A DNA stretch of 64,000 bases, from contig JAGVLJ010000038.1 in assembly GCA_020049855.1 (NCBI GenBank), forward strand, positions 1 through 64,000, in the 5' to 3' direction. The stretch is from Bacteroidia bacterium (GTDB taxonomy: Bacteria > Bacteroidota > Bacteroidia > UKL13-3). The translations under genes were made by a program, and so were the position numbers. Shown in pieces: positions 1-8,448 of this stretch (the stretch's first letter is position 1; each line of letters begins with the position of its first letter). The notes under the pieces were generated by a model, which was not told the origin of the DNA, ran no database searches, and saw only the letters and a program-made list of their open reading frames with translations.

Positions 1-86
1 CTGCGGTAAAAGTTGTGTTCCGGCACCCGGCTGCTGAGCTGAAAACTCGTGAATAATTTCTCGGTATAAGCTTTGTGTCCCTGCAT
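1..86 (-). CDS. transposase N-terminus (IS1182-like), cut by window edge
   Basis: The reverse strand reads from ATG at 86 into 28 residues that continue beyond the window start, beginning MQGHKAYTEKLF and ending RVPEHNFYR. From memory of the family, Bacteroidota IS1182-type DDE transposases begin with a similar MQGKK...EKLF...FQLS..VP..NFYRR signature, so this is probably the first residues of such a transposase. An in-frame ATG at 119 would add 11 residues, but the family normally starts at MQG. The catalytic residues lie outside the window, so activity cannot be judged. The family assignment is recall, not a search result. Confidence 0.55.
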   Translation of the reverse strand, partial: MQGHKAYTEKLFTSFQLSSRVPEHNFYR

Positions 87-330
87 GGGCAAAAGTAAAG
101 TGAAAGCCCATTTTTGCATTTTTTTCTTTTCAACTTATTCACCTATATTTGAGTTGTGCAACATGCACAGCGTGTTGCCTCAATTGGCGGTGACGCGCAA
201 AATTGAAACTTAGTGCTCCTATCAAACTTTTGTGCTTAGTTGACAATGAAGTGCTCCGAAATCCGCTTCTTCGCCAAGCCGCCAAACGTTAGACAGGATT
301 AAGAAGGGAAGAGGTATTACGGTTAAAAAA
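87..330. other. intergenic leader and probable IS end beside recN
   Basis: No credible reading frame lies between the transposase fragment and recN. The stretch should contain the left terminal inverted repeat of the insertion sequence, but its partner is outside the window, so the boundary cannot be fixed. It is locally richer in G and C than the intergenic DNA elsewhere (for example around 170-200 and 255-295). Confidence 0.4.
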
Positions 331-1992
331 TTATTTACCAACTAATTCTTTTGCATTCGCGCGGGCACTATCGGTTGGTTTGGCACCACTCAGCATTTTT
401 GCTATTTCTTCAATACGTTCTTCTTCCTTGAGCAGGCGAATATTGCTGCTGGTACTTTTGCTGTCGCTTTCCTTATATACAAAATAATGCTGGTGTGCCT
501 TGGCTGCAATTTGCGGCAAATGGGTGATGCTTATTACCTGGTGTCGCTGGGCCAGTTGTTTCATTACATCTCCCACCTGGCGGGCCGTTTCGCCCGATAT
601 ACCTGTGTCAATCTCATCAAAAATGAAGGTAGGCAAATCGGCCAAATCAGCAATAACCGTTTTAATACATAACATTAATCGGGACAATTCTCCCCCGGAG
701 GCAATTTTATTTAGCGCCTGATAGGTTGACCCTTTATTGGATGAAAACGAAAGTGAAATGGAGTCGATTCCGTTTGGCCCAAATCCCGCTGCGGGTTGTG
801 TTTCCTGTTTCACTAGAATGGCGGCATTGGGCATACCTACCTGTTTTAATAAGTGGTTGATGCTTTTTTCTAAATCAGGGATATGTTTCTTTCTTTTTAC
901 AGAAATGCTTTGGGCGGTAAGAGCGAGTTCCTTTTGCTGGGCTGAAATTTGCTCCTGTAGTTTTGATATTTGTTCCTGAAGTGAATCAATAGCTCCAATA
1001 TCAGTGTGTAACTGCTGTTGAATATATAGCAATTCGTTAATGCTGTTGCAACGGTGCTTTTTCTGCAACGAATACACCAGGTCGAGGCGGGTAGTTAAAT
1101 ATTCCTGCCTTTGTTTATCGGCATTTATTTCCTGCGCAATATCTTCTGCTTCCTGCGCAATATCTTTCACTTCAATGCGCGCACTATCTATTCGTTTAAA
1201 TAATTCTTCAATACGGCTGTTAAATTTGGCCACGCGTTGCATGTGGGAGCGTGCCTCCTGTAATAGGGAAGTGGCAGCACCTTCCTGTTCGGTAAGCAAC
1301 TGTTGGCACGCATGAAGAGCTGACTGGATATCTTCGGCATTGTTCAGGGTGTTTAGTTCCTGCTCTACCTGTTCCTGTTCTCCGGTTTGCAGGTTAGCTT
1401 CTGCAAGTTCATTCAGCAAAAATTGTTTGTAATCCTGCTCATGTTTAGCCGCATCCTCCTGAGTGGTTAAGTCAAGTAACTTTTTTTGTGTATCAAGGTA
1501 GGTAAAATAAGCAGCACGGTAAGTTTCCACCTCATTTAAAGTCTTACTAAAAATGTCAACCATTTCCATCTGAAACTCCCGGTTATTTAATTCAAGGGTT
1601 TCATGTTGCGAATGAATATCCACTAATTTCTCACCCAATTCTTTTACCAGCGATAAGGTAACTGGTGTATCATTGATAAATGCCCTTGATTTTCCGGCTT
1701 CACTTATTTCTCTTCGAATAATGGTTTCTTCCTCGTAATCCAAATCATGCTGTTTGAAAAATGATTTGAGTTTATAGGAGCCAATCTGAAAGGAGCCCTC
1801 TACAATACATTTTTCTTTTTTGTTCCAGAGTACGCTGATGTCGGCACGCTCACCCAGTATTAATCCTAATGCCCCCATCAAAATGGATTTTCCGGCACCG
1901 GTTTCTCCGGTAATTGCGCTCAGGTTATTGAAGAAGTCAATTTCCAGTTCGCGTATCAGTGCGTAATTGCGAATACGTAAATGTGTTATCAC
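331..1992 (-). CDS. recN: DNA repair protein RecN
   Basis: SMC-like ATPase that gathers broken DNA ends early in recombinational repair. The 553-residue length is normal for the family. The Walker A motif GETGAGKS is at about residues 29-36, a long Gln/Glu-rich coiled-coil arm fills the middle (about 160-370), and the C-terminal head has an ASGGELSRL signature followed by Walker B FIFDEIDTGISG around residue 458. The protein is cytoplasmic and nucleoid-associated. It is the last gene of a minus-strand run (bamD, rpoZ-like, coaBC, porD, recN) with a gap of about 80 bases after porD. No LexA-type box was recognised. Confidence 0.96.
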   Translation of the reverse strand: MITHLRIRNYALIRELEIDFFNNLSAITGETGAGKSILMGALGLILGERADISVLWNKKEKCIVEGSFQIGSYKLKSFFKQHDLDYEEETIIRREISEAGKSRAFINDTPVTLSLVKELGEKLVDIHSQHETLELNNREFQMEMVDIFSKTLNEVETYRAAYFTYLDTQKKLLDLTTQEDAAKHEQDYKQFLLNELAEANLQTGEQEQVEQELNTLNNAEDIQSALHACQQLLTEQEGAATSLLQEARSHMQRVAKFNSRIEELFKRIDSARIEVKDIAQEAEDIAQEINADKQRQEYLTTRLDLVYSLQKKHRCNSINELLYIQQQLHTDIGAIDSLQEQISKLQEQISAQQKELALTAQSISVKRKKHIPDLEKSINHLLKQVGMPNAAILVKQETQPAAGFGPNGIDSISLSFSSNKGSTYQALNKIASGGELSRLMLCIKTVIADLADLPTFIFDEIDTGISGETARQVGDVMKQLAQRHQVISITHLPQIAAKAHQHYFVYKESDSKSTSSNIRLLKEEERIEEIAKMLSGAKPTDSARANAKELVGK

Positions 1993-2071
1993 AGGATGCT
2001 AAATTAATGGAAGTTTGTTTAACAAACCTTATTGCTACCGGTAAACTTAATCACAGCAGTTCATGGGTTGC

Positions 2072-2971
2072 TCACAAAATTTTCTGGTATTTGTTGATAT
2101 TGGCAATATCAATTTGCGACAGAAGATCTATTATTTTTTGTTTATCGGCATTGGAAGTAAGGCCTTTAAAAATATTCACCAGCTCATCCGATTTGGCATC
2201 GAAAAATGTTTTGAGGTAGATGGAATTAGGTGCAATTTTAAATACTTTTTGAACTTCGGTCAGGCATTTTTGAATATTATCACGTCCCTCTTCCACATTC
2301 TTGCTCATTAAATCTAACCCCATGCGATGGTACTGATAATACGCCTTGCGCAAGGGCTGAAAACGCGGGTTAAAAATATTATCAATGAGCGCATAGCGGT
2401 TACGGGTACTTTTGTTTTCATTTGACTTCCATCCTGGTTCGGGTGATGACTGGCATAGGTTCACAATATTTTGTGCTTTTGTAAAATAAGGTTTACCTCC
2501 CTCGGCTGCATAGGTGTCGTAATCCACACCTAAAATCATGTAAGCATAATAAGCCAGTAAACTGGTAAGATTGCTTAGATTTTGCCCGTCAAAATAATCC
2601 ATTGGCTGAAACTCGGTATAATTAAAAACCCAGTTTTCATCGTTGAAATTAAATATTTGTGAATTGTAATTACTACCAAATACCGGTCTTCGTGATTGAA
2701 TTTGTGCCGTAGCTCTGAAACTTCCGGGTAAGCTAAATTCGTTTACTACAATGGTAATGGTACAATCAATCCGTTCGTTGTCCTGAATTTTATCGGTTGC
2801 CCATTTGCGGGTATTCATAAATTCCCGAATGGAATTTTCTAGTTTTTTAAAAATGCTTTTGTCTGTGAGTTGAACTTGATCGGCATTTACGGTAACCGTA
2901 CATTTGAAATCCTGTGCCTTTGCTGCAACGCCAAGAAATAGTAAGGCCAAGAAAACGCTATGTTTAATCAT
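2072..2971 (-). CDS. porD: type IX secretion protein PorD (DUF4835)
   Basis: A 299-residue exported protein with a clear signal peptide (MIKHSVFLALLFLGVAAKA, cleavage near AQD). The sequence matches the DUF4835 family as I know it: an N-terminal domain opening with FKCTVTVNADQVQ, a central ADxxxYxxxxLGVDYDTY-like segment (YYAYMILGVDYDTYA), and a C-terminal helical part. DUF4835 proteins are annotated as PorD, a type IX secretion component of the Bacteroidota. Its start codon overlaps the stop of coaBC by four bases (ATGA), so the two are probably translationally coupled. The location after coaBC and before recN is common in the phylum. Confidence 0.85.
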   Translation of the reverse strand: MIKHSVFLALLFLGVAAKAQDFKCTVTVNADQVQLTDKSIFKKLENSIREFMNTRKWATDKIQDNERIDCTITIVVNEFSLPGSFRATAQIQSRRPVFGSNYNSQIFNFNDENWVFNYTEFQPMDYFDGQNLSNLTSLLAYYAYMILGVDYDTYAAEGGKPYFTKAQNIVNLCQSSPEPGWKSNENKSTRNRYALIDNIFNPRFQPLRKAYYQYHRMGLDLMSKNVEEGRDNIQKCLTEVQKVFKIAPNSIYLKTFFDAKSDELVNIFKGLTSNADKQKIIDLLSQIDIANINKYQKIL

Positions 2972-4173
2972 GCTAAGAGTTGAATCACCTTATTAACGAT
3001 ATCTCTTGCAACTTCTTGTTTACTTTTAAGAGGGAAGGTAGAAGTTCCCAGATTTTTATCAATAACTGTAACCTGATTGGTTTCGTGTTTAAAACCCGAT
3101 CCCTTGTTTTTTAAGGAATTAAGAACAATAAAATCCAAATTCTTGTTATGCAGTTTTTTCTTCGCATTTTCAATCTCATTGTCAGTTTCCAGAGCAAAGC
3201 CTACCAATACCTGATTTCGGGTTTTGTTTTTACCCAGTTCGGCCAAAATATCTTTGGTTTTCTTTAATTTCAGAGTAAGTCCTGTACTGCTTTTTTTAAT
3301 TTTTCGGATTTCCACTTTTTGCGGGGTAAAATCAGCCACCGCAGCCGACATGACCGCAACCTGCGATTTGCGAAATTCTTTTACGGTAGTATTAAACATA
3401 TCGGCAGCCGATACTACATCAATGCGTTTAATATTAGGATGATGATGCTTTTCGTCAGTTGGGCCGGTAATCAAAATTACCTGTGCTCCGTGGGCGGCAA
3501 AATCTTCGGCCAATGCAAATCCCATTTTGCCACTTGAATGATTTCCGATAAATCGAACGGGATCGATATTCTCGTAAGTTGGACCTGCAGTAACCAATAC
3601 CCTTTTTCCTTTGAGCAAGGTATCATCGGTGAGCGCATTGGTTATTTTTTCCAGTATATGTTCGGGTTCAGCCATTCGCCCTTTGCCATTCAGTCCGCTG
3701 GCTAATTCTCCGTCTTCAGCTTCTAAAACAATATGACCGAAGGATTGCAGTTTTTTAAGGTTGGCTGTTACAGCGGGGTGCGCGTGCATATCCAAATCCA
3801 TGCCGGGAGCAATAAATGTTTTGCAACGTGCCGAAAGGTAAACAGCCAGCAACAGGTTATCACAAATACCATTGGCCATTTTGCCAATGGTATTGGCGGT
3901 GGCCGGGGCTATCAGCAACAAATCGGCCCATAGTCCTAATTCCACATGATTGTTCCATGTGCCAACTCCTGATGACGAAAAGGAACTTAGAACCGGATTT
4001 TTAGAAAGCGTAGCCAGAGTAAGCGGGGTTATAAATTCTTTGGCATCAGAAGTCATCACTACTTTCACCTCGGCACCATTTTTCACCAGCAGGCGAATGA
4101 GAAAGGCCGATTTATAGGCAGCTATACTTCCGGTAACCCCAAGCAGAATTTTTTTTCCGGCCAGTAGCATCAC
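2968..4173 (-). CDS. coaBC: coenzyme A biosynthesis bifunctional protein CoaBC
   Basis: Bifunctional enzyme that ligates cysteine to 4'-phosphopantothenate (CoaB) and decarboxylates the product to 4'-phosphopantetheine (CoaC, FMN). The 401-residue length is typical. The N-terminal flavoprotein half begins GKKILLGVTGSIAAYKS and contains the FMN-site signature APATANTIGKMANGICDNLL. The C-terminal CoaB half starts near residue 190 with KGKRVLVTAGPTYENIDPVR and contains FIGNHSSGKMG. It starts directly after the rpoZ-like stop and overlaps porD by four bases. The first two codons are both ATG; either may be used. Confidence 0.96.
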   Translation of the reverse strand: MMLLAGKKILLGVTGSIAAYKSAFLIRLLVKNGAEVKVVMTSDAKEFITPLTLATLSKNPVLSSFSSSGVGTWNNHVELGLWADLLLIAPATANTIGKMANGICDNLLLAVYLSARCKTFIAPGMDLDMHAHPAVTANLKKLQSFGHIVLEAEDGELASGLNGKGRMAEPEHILEKITNALTDDTLLKGKRVLVTAGPTYENIDPVRFIGNHSSGKMGFALAEDFAAHGAQVILITGPTDEKHHHPNIKRIDVVSAADMFNTTVKEFRKSQVAVMSAAVADFTPQKVEIRKIKKSSTGLTLKLKKTKDILAELGKNKTRNQVLVGFALETDNEIENAKKKLHNKNLDFIVLNSLKNKGSGFKHETNQVTVIDKNLGTSTFPLKSKQEVARDIVNKVIQLLA

Positions 4174-4509
4174 TTACTTTTTATTTTCTTTTGATGGGTT
4201 TCGGTAATAAACTTTGTCGTTCATGAATTCTTCGGTGGCAATCATTACCGGTTTCGGAAGTCTTTCATAAAAGGTAGATATTTCTATTTGTTCACGGTTT
4301 TCAAATACTTCTTCAAGCGTGTCACTGTCTGAGGCAAATTCATGAAGTTTGTTAGTGAGTTCTTCTTTTAGTTGCGAAGAAATTTGGTTGGCACGTTTCG
4401 AAATAATTGCAATTGATTCATACACGTTTCCGGTTTTGTCTTCCAACTTTGTCATGTCGCGCGGAATGGTGCTGGTTGGTACGTTTTGATACTGTGAAAT
4501 GTTGGCCAT
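4174..4509 (-). CDS. rpoZ: DNA-directed RNA polymerase omega/Rpb6-type subunit
   Basis: A 111-residue cytoplasmic protein whose central part TGNVYESIAIISKRANQIS resembles the YExxxxxSKRARQL core of omega/Rpb6 subunits, which stabilise the beta-prime subunit of RNA polymerase. The extra C-terminal stretch of about 45 acidic and charged residues is usual in Bacteroidota omega. It sits between bamD (18 bases upstream) and coaBC (directly adjoining), the same order seen in other Bacteroidota. The symbol is by family; sequence identity to proteobacterial omega is low. Confidence 0.8.
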   Translation of the reverse strand: MANISQYQNVPTSTIPRDMTKLEDKTGNVYESIAIISKRANQISSQLKEELTNKLHEFASDSDTLEEVFENREQIEISTFYERLPKPVMIATEEFMNDKVYYRNPSKENKK

Positions 4510-4527
4510 ATGATTTATTTATTTAAA

Positions 4528-5325
4528 TTATTTATCAGATTTAGTAAGCAATATTACCGTGTGTTTTGAAATTTCATCGGCATCTTTTCTGTATTTGCTG
4601 CTTGGGTAGTTTTCTATAAAAGCCGTGTAGGAGGTAATGGCTTGTTGCAGGCGATCTTTTTTCTTTTCTTCCACACTGTTTTTGGCAAGCAGGTAAGTCG
4701 ATTTCAAAATTAAGAACTCCAACTCTTCGCGTTGAGGTAATTCAGGGTAATCTTTGAGTACATTATTTAGCGTAATGATGGCCGCTTTGTAATCTTCAAT
4801 GCGATAGTACATTTTAGCATTGCGATAAGCCTTAAAGGAAAGAGTGCCTCGCAATACATCAATATTGGTATTACATTCAGAAATATATTTGCTGTCAGGG
4901 AAAATATTGGTGAATAGTTTAAATTCTTCTATGGCTTTGAAAATATTACTCGGATCAAGTTCGGCCGCATAAGTATCTTTCATTAGGCAGGTGGCGTACA
5001 TAAAATAACATTCCTCTACCCGTTTCCCGCTCGGAAAATTTTCAACATAGGTTTTAAAGAGGTAACCCCCGATGGTATAATTTCTCAATTCAAAATTGCA
5101 GTAAGCATTGTAGTAAAGCATTTCCTCCGCTTTGTCGCTGTTGTTGTAATAATCCTGAAGTTGCTCATATAGGGTAAGCGCCCGGTAGTAGTCTTTTTTT
5201 GCATAGTACTTTTCGGCTGCTGCCAGTTTTTTGGGGTAGTCGCTGCTTTTTACCAAACTGTTGAACCTGCTGCACGAGCTCACCAGCAAAAGACTGAAAA
5301 GAAATATGGTTACTTGTGTACGCAC
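4528..5325 (-). CDS. bamD: outer membrane assembly lipoprotein BamD
   Basis: A 265-residue lipoprotein of the beta-barrel assembly machinery. A lipobox (LLVSSC, Cys about residue 18) follows a short hydrophobic signal. The mature part is helical tetratricopeptide repeats: YYAKKDYYRALTLYEQL near residue 41, EFKLFTNIFPDSKYISEC, AYRNAKMYYRIEDYKAAI and a C-terminal AITSYTAFIENYPSSKYRK repeat, spaced as in BamD/YfiO. It is the first gene of the minus-strand run to recN, and reads away from the nlpC-type gene, with which it shares a promoter region of about 110 bases. Confidence 0.92.
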   Translation of the reverse strand: MRTQVTIFLFSLLLVSSCSRFNSLVKSSDYPKKLAAAEKYYAKKDYYRALTLYEQLQDYYNNSDKAEEMLYYNAYCNFELRNYTIGGYLFKTYVENFPSGKRVEECYFMYATCLMKDTYAAELDPSNIFKAIEEFKLFTNIFPDSKYISECNTNIDVLRGTLSFKAYRNAKMYYRIEDYKAAIITLNNVLKDYPELPQREELEFLILKSTYLLAKNSVEEKKKDRLQQAITSYTAFIENYPSSKYRKDADEISKHTVILLTKSDK

Positions 5326-5434
5326 TTTTTACGAAACTGCAAAAGTAATGGAAATATTGCCCCTTTTGCAAGCTTTTTTCATATACAAAATTTCATGATG
5401 GAGCAACGGAACAATCTTTGTAAATTAGGCCGAC

Positions 5435-5986
5435 ATGTTCGGTCGGATATTACTCAGTTTTATTTTACTTAGTGTCTGTTATCTTCCTAAGGCTCAGCAG
5501 CAGGCCGATGTATATAAACATCGTATCGATTCAATGATTGCAGCCGATTCTCTTACTGATGCGGCCAAAATTGAATTTGTACGTCCATCAAAAACAACCC
5601 GCGAGGCATTAGTTCGGTATGCTAAGGAGTTTATGGGGTTGCGTTACAAAAGGGGAGGTGGAAGCAAAAATGGGTTTGATTGCTCGGGTTTTACCTCATA
5701 CATTTTTGCCAATTTCGGTGTAAAATTGCCTCATACATCTTCCGGCCAGTCACTTTATGGGATTGATGTGCCCTTAGGCAAACTCATGAAAGGGGATTTG
5801 GTTTTTTTTAAAGGAGCTAATATGCGTAAAAAATCAATAGGGCATGTGGGGGTAGTGATTTCTGAAAAGGGCGAGCCAGTACAATTTATCCATTCGTCTA
5901 CTTCAGAAGGGATTCGAATTGATAATCTTAGTTCGTATTACTACCGCCTTCGTTTTGTGAAAGGGAAACGTATTTTGTTTGAATAG
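5435..5986 (+). CDS. NlpC/P60 (C40) peptidoglycan endopeptidase
   Basis: A 183-residue exported cysteine peptidase that probably cleaves the peptide stem of peptidoglycan. A signal peptide (about residues 1-20, ending YLPKAQ) precedes an NlpC/P60 domain with the catalytic Cys in NGFDCSGFTSYIF, the His in IGHVGVV and a third polar residue in FIHSSTSEGIR. A GLRYKRGG segment before the Cys is typical of the family. It stands alone, divergent from bamD, and ends three bases from the convergent sigma-54 regulator gene. Confidence 0.92.
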   Translation: MFGRILLSFILLSVCYLPKAQQQADVYKHRIDSMIAADSLTDAAKIEFVRPSKTTREALVRYAKEFMGLRYKRGGGSKNGFDCSGFTSYIFANFGVKLPHTSSGQSLYGIDVPLGKLMKGDLVFFKGANMRKKSIGHVGVVISEKGEPVQFIHSSTSEGIRIDNLSSYYYRLRFVKGKRILFE

Positions 5987-5989
5987 TAC

Positions 5990-7348
5990 TTACTCAATAT
6001 GGTATTCTTTCATCAATCGGTAAATAGTTGATTTTCCTATATCAAGTTTACGGGCTACATGTAAAATATTGTGATTATATTTATCCAAAAAATGTTTCAA
6101 AATTTTAATTTCATATTCACGCATTGTAAGCTCCTCCATCATTATTTCGCTGGCTTTTGAACTTCGTGTAAACTGAATATCGTTTTGTGAAATCCGTTGA
6201 CCAGCACTCATAACGGCTGCCAAATCCATCACAGCCTTTAGTTCCCTTACGTTACCCGGATAGTGGTAGCGAAGTAAGGTATCAATTGCGTCCTTATCCA
6301 GTTGGAATTTTGGGAGTTTGTTTTGTCTGGAGAAGTCATCCAGAAAATGTTTAGCTAATAAAACAATATCGTTATTGCGGTTTCTTAAGGGTGGTAAATG
6401 AATCGGTAATCCAAGCAAGCGGTAATATAAATCCTGTCGGAAATTGCCTCTATCTACCTCTTCCAGCAAATTGCGGTGGGTAGCAACAATAATTCGGGCT
6501 TTCATAGGAACCAGTTCGTTGCCTCCCACACGTGTCATTTCTTTTTCTTGCAGCACACGCAGCAATTTTGCCTGCATATCCATGGTCATTTCGCCAATTT
6601 CATCTAGAAAAATAGTTCCTTTTTCGGCTGTTTCAAATCGCCCTATTTTTCGCGAAACAGCACCAGTAAACGAACCTTTCTCATGACCGAATAATTCACT
6701 TTCTATTAATTCACGTGGAATGGCCGTAACATTGATAGCAACAAACGGTTCTTTTTTTCTCATCGAATTGTAGTGAATAGCTTTTGCCACTACTTCTTTC
6801 CCTGTTCCAGTTTCACCGTAAATGGAAACAGTAATATCTGTTTTTACGGCTTTTTCCATTAGGCGAAAAACAGCCTTCATCGGGTCGCTGTTACCTATAA
6901 TACTTGTTTGAAAATCATAACTCTTCACTAACTCCGCTTTCAGGCTGTCGATCTCAATTTTTAACTCGTTTTTTGCACGAATATTATTGATGGTATTGAG
7001 CAGTCGCGTTTTTGTGTCGTTGTCTTTAGTGATATAGTCGTATGCTCCTTCTTTCAGTAGGTTTACGGCCGTTGAAATGTCTGTTTGCCCCGAGAGAATA
7101 ATTACATTAATATCCGGGTCAAAATTTTTAACTTTTTTCAATACCTCTGCCCCCGTCATATCAGTAAGAGAATAATCAAGGGTAATCACATCGGGCTTTT
7201 GGTGCAGGTTGTTAATGCAGTCTTTTCCGGTTTTAAATTCAAAAATTTCGTGGTCAGGATTTAGTTCAAGAATGTATTTTAACATGCGGCTGTACACTGC
7301 ATCATCTTCCACCATAAAGATCCTGAGGGTTTGGTTATTTTTATTCAT
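5990..7348 (-). CDS. NtrC-type sigma-54 response regulator
   Basis: A 452-residue transcription activator with three domains: a receiver (about 8-125, phosphorylatable Asp in VITLDYSLTDMTGAEV), an AAA+ ATPase that remodels sigma-54 polymerase (about 145-375), and a Fis-type helix-turn-helix (about 420-450, VARKLDIGKSTIYRLMKEY). Walker A is GETGTGKE and Walker B is GTIFLDEIGEM. The sigma-54 contact loop reads GSFTGA rather than the canonical GAFTGA, a known natural variant. No histidine kinase is adjacent; an orphan HPt gene lies about 700 bases upstream on the same strand. The target promoters cannot be deduced here. Confidence 0.95.
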   Translation of the reverse strand: MNKNNQTLRIFMVEDDAVYSRMLKYILELNPDHEIFEFKTGKDCINNLHQKPDVITLDYSLTDMTGAEVLKKVKNFDPDINVIILSGQTDISTAVNLLKEGAYDYITKDNDTKTRLLNTINNIRAKNELKIEIDSLKAELVKSYDFQTSIIGNSDPMKAVFRLMEKAVKTDITVSIYGETGTGKEVVAKAIHYNSMRKKEPFVAINVTAIPRELIESELFGHEKGSFTGAVSRKIGRFETAEKGTIFLDEIGEMTMDMQAKLLRVLQEKEMTRVGGNELVPMKARIIVATHRNLLEEVDRGNFRQDLYYRLLGLPIHLPPLRNRNNDIVLLAKHFLDDFSRQNKLPKFQLDKDAIDTLLRYHYPGNVRELKAVMDLAAVMSAGQRISQNDIQFTRSSKASEIMMEELTMREYEIKILKHFLDKYNHNILHVARKLDIGKSTIYRLMKEYHIE

Positions 7349-7357
7349 CGAGTAGGG

Positions 7358-7984
7358 TTAGTTGTTTTTAAAAGCCCCGTAAAATTCTGCTGATGAGAGG
7401 GCAATTGAAGTTCCGTTGATGTCATACACTGAACATGAAAATCCTATACGTACATCAAGCACAGTAACACCGGAAACATATTTTTTTTTCACTTCAGTAA
7501 TTGTAAAAGTGCTCCCATTTTGGTCTCCGTTAAGGGTGCTCCATTTTTTTCCGTTTTCATCCGTCCATTCAATGGTAATTCCCTGCGTATTGAAAGGGCC
7601 GGTGTAAAAGTAATCACCTAGTTGAAAGAATGTTTCAAATTCTTTGTCAGTTGGAGAAGGAGGGCCATGTTTAAGAATTCCTTTCGAGATAACTAACGAG
7701 TTTTGGTTATTCCCCGGCCTGCCCAGCGTACTGCTGAAGGCAACTGTTGGTGAATCGGGTGGGCTAGCAGGTGTTTTTACATTTAATGTCGAATTGATAT
7801 AACTGTTTAATCCATCATAAAGGGTGAAATCTACGCTTCCAACTGTGCCAATAAAATGATAAAGGTAAGTCGAGTCAACGGGGTCTGGCTTTTTAGGTAT
7901 AATGGGCTCGTCAATGGGGTATTTTTTACAGGAGGCGGCAAAAAGTCCCAAAAGGCCGACAAACAAAACAAACCGCTTAAGCAT
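7358..7984 (-). CDS. hypothetical lipoprotein
   Basis: A 208-residue protein with a lipoprotein signal (MLKRFVLFVGLLGLFAASC, lipobox AASC) followed by a Pro/Lys-rich linker, as in many Bacteroidota surface lipoproteins. The rest is predicted mostly beta strand (for example FTITEVKKKYVSG) without a domain I recognise. It is directly upstream (10 bases) of the sigma-54 regulator and downstream of the HPt gene, all on the minus strand, so it may be co-transcribed with them. An in-frame nine-A tract encodes KKK near 7481-7489. Confidence 0.75.
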   Translation of the reverse strand: MLKRFVLFVGLLGLFAASCKKYPIDEPIIPKKPDPVDSTYLYHFIGTVGSVDFTLYDGLNSYINSTLNVKTPASPPDSPTVAFSSTLGRPGNNQNSLVISKGILKHGPPSPTDKEFETFFQLGDYFYTGPFNTQGITIEWTDENGKKWSTLNGDQNGSTFTITEVKKKYVSGVTVLDVRIGFSCSVYDINGTSIALSSAEFYGAFKNN

Positions 7985-8011
7985 GGCTCAAATTTAGGAA
8001 AAAGTATGATT

Positions 8012-8368
8012 TTAGGAAAGATTATAATCCTTTTCCATTTGCGAGATTGCTTCGAGAATTTGGACGCGAACTTCCTCAAAGGTTTGCTTAACAAGTTCCC
8101 ATCGCACTTGTGATAGTGTTTCCATCTCTAAAAAGTTGAGTTTTTCGGCCGCCCCGGAAATACAATACGTATTCATATTTGGCTTAATGGAGTGAGCCAA
8201 TTTATTTATCCGAATGCTATCTTTCCGGGCAATAGATGCTTCTAAATCGAGTAGCAGGGTTCGGGAATTGGATACAAATAATTCTATCATTTCTCTGATA
8301 AAAATTTCGTTGTTATCGGAGAGTTCTTTTAAAGCCTGAATAGAATATAAATGTTGAGACATGGCCAT
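8012..8368 (-). CDS. HPt domain histidine phosphotransfer protein
   Basis: A 118-residue single-domain helical protein. The segment INKLAHSIKPNMN carries the phosphorylatable His in the AHxxK context of HPt domains, and the helix before it (FVSNSRTLLLDLEASIARKD) matches the HPt helical pattern. HPt proteins relay phosphate between receiver domains of hybrid kinases and response regulators. It is an orphan: no hybrid kinase lies nearby, although a sigma-54 receiver protein and two lone receivers lie within about 7 kb. Cytoplasmic. Confidence 0.85.
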   Translation of the reverse strand: MAMSQHLYSIQALKELSDNNEIFIREMIELFVSNSRTLLLDLEASIARKDSIRINKLAHSIKPNMNTYCISGAAEKLNFLEMETLSQVRWELVKQTFEEVRVQILEAISQMEKDYNLS

Positions 8369-8448
8369 ATTTAGCTGCTAAAAGGGTTCAATTAATTTTG
8401 TATTTTCCAGTACAAATTTAGCCTGTTTTAGGGGGAAAAATGCAATTA

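Noticed and set aside
285-298. AACGTTAGAC resembling an integron attC half-site near 287-296
   Set aside because: Only one short half matches and no paired core or cassette array is present.
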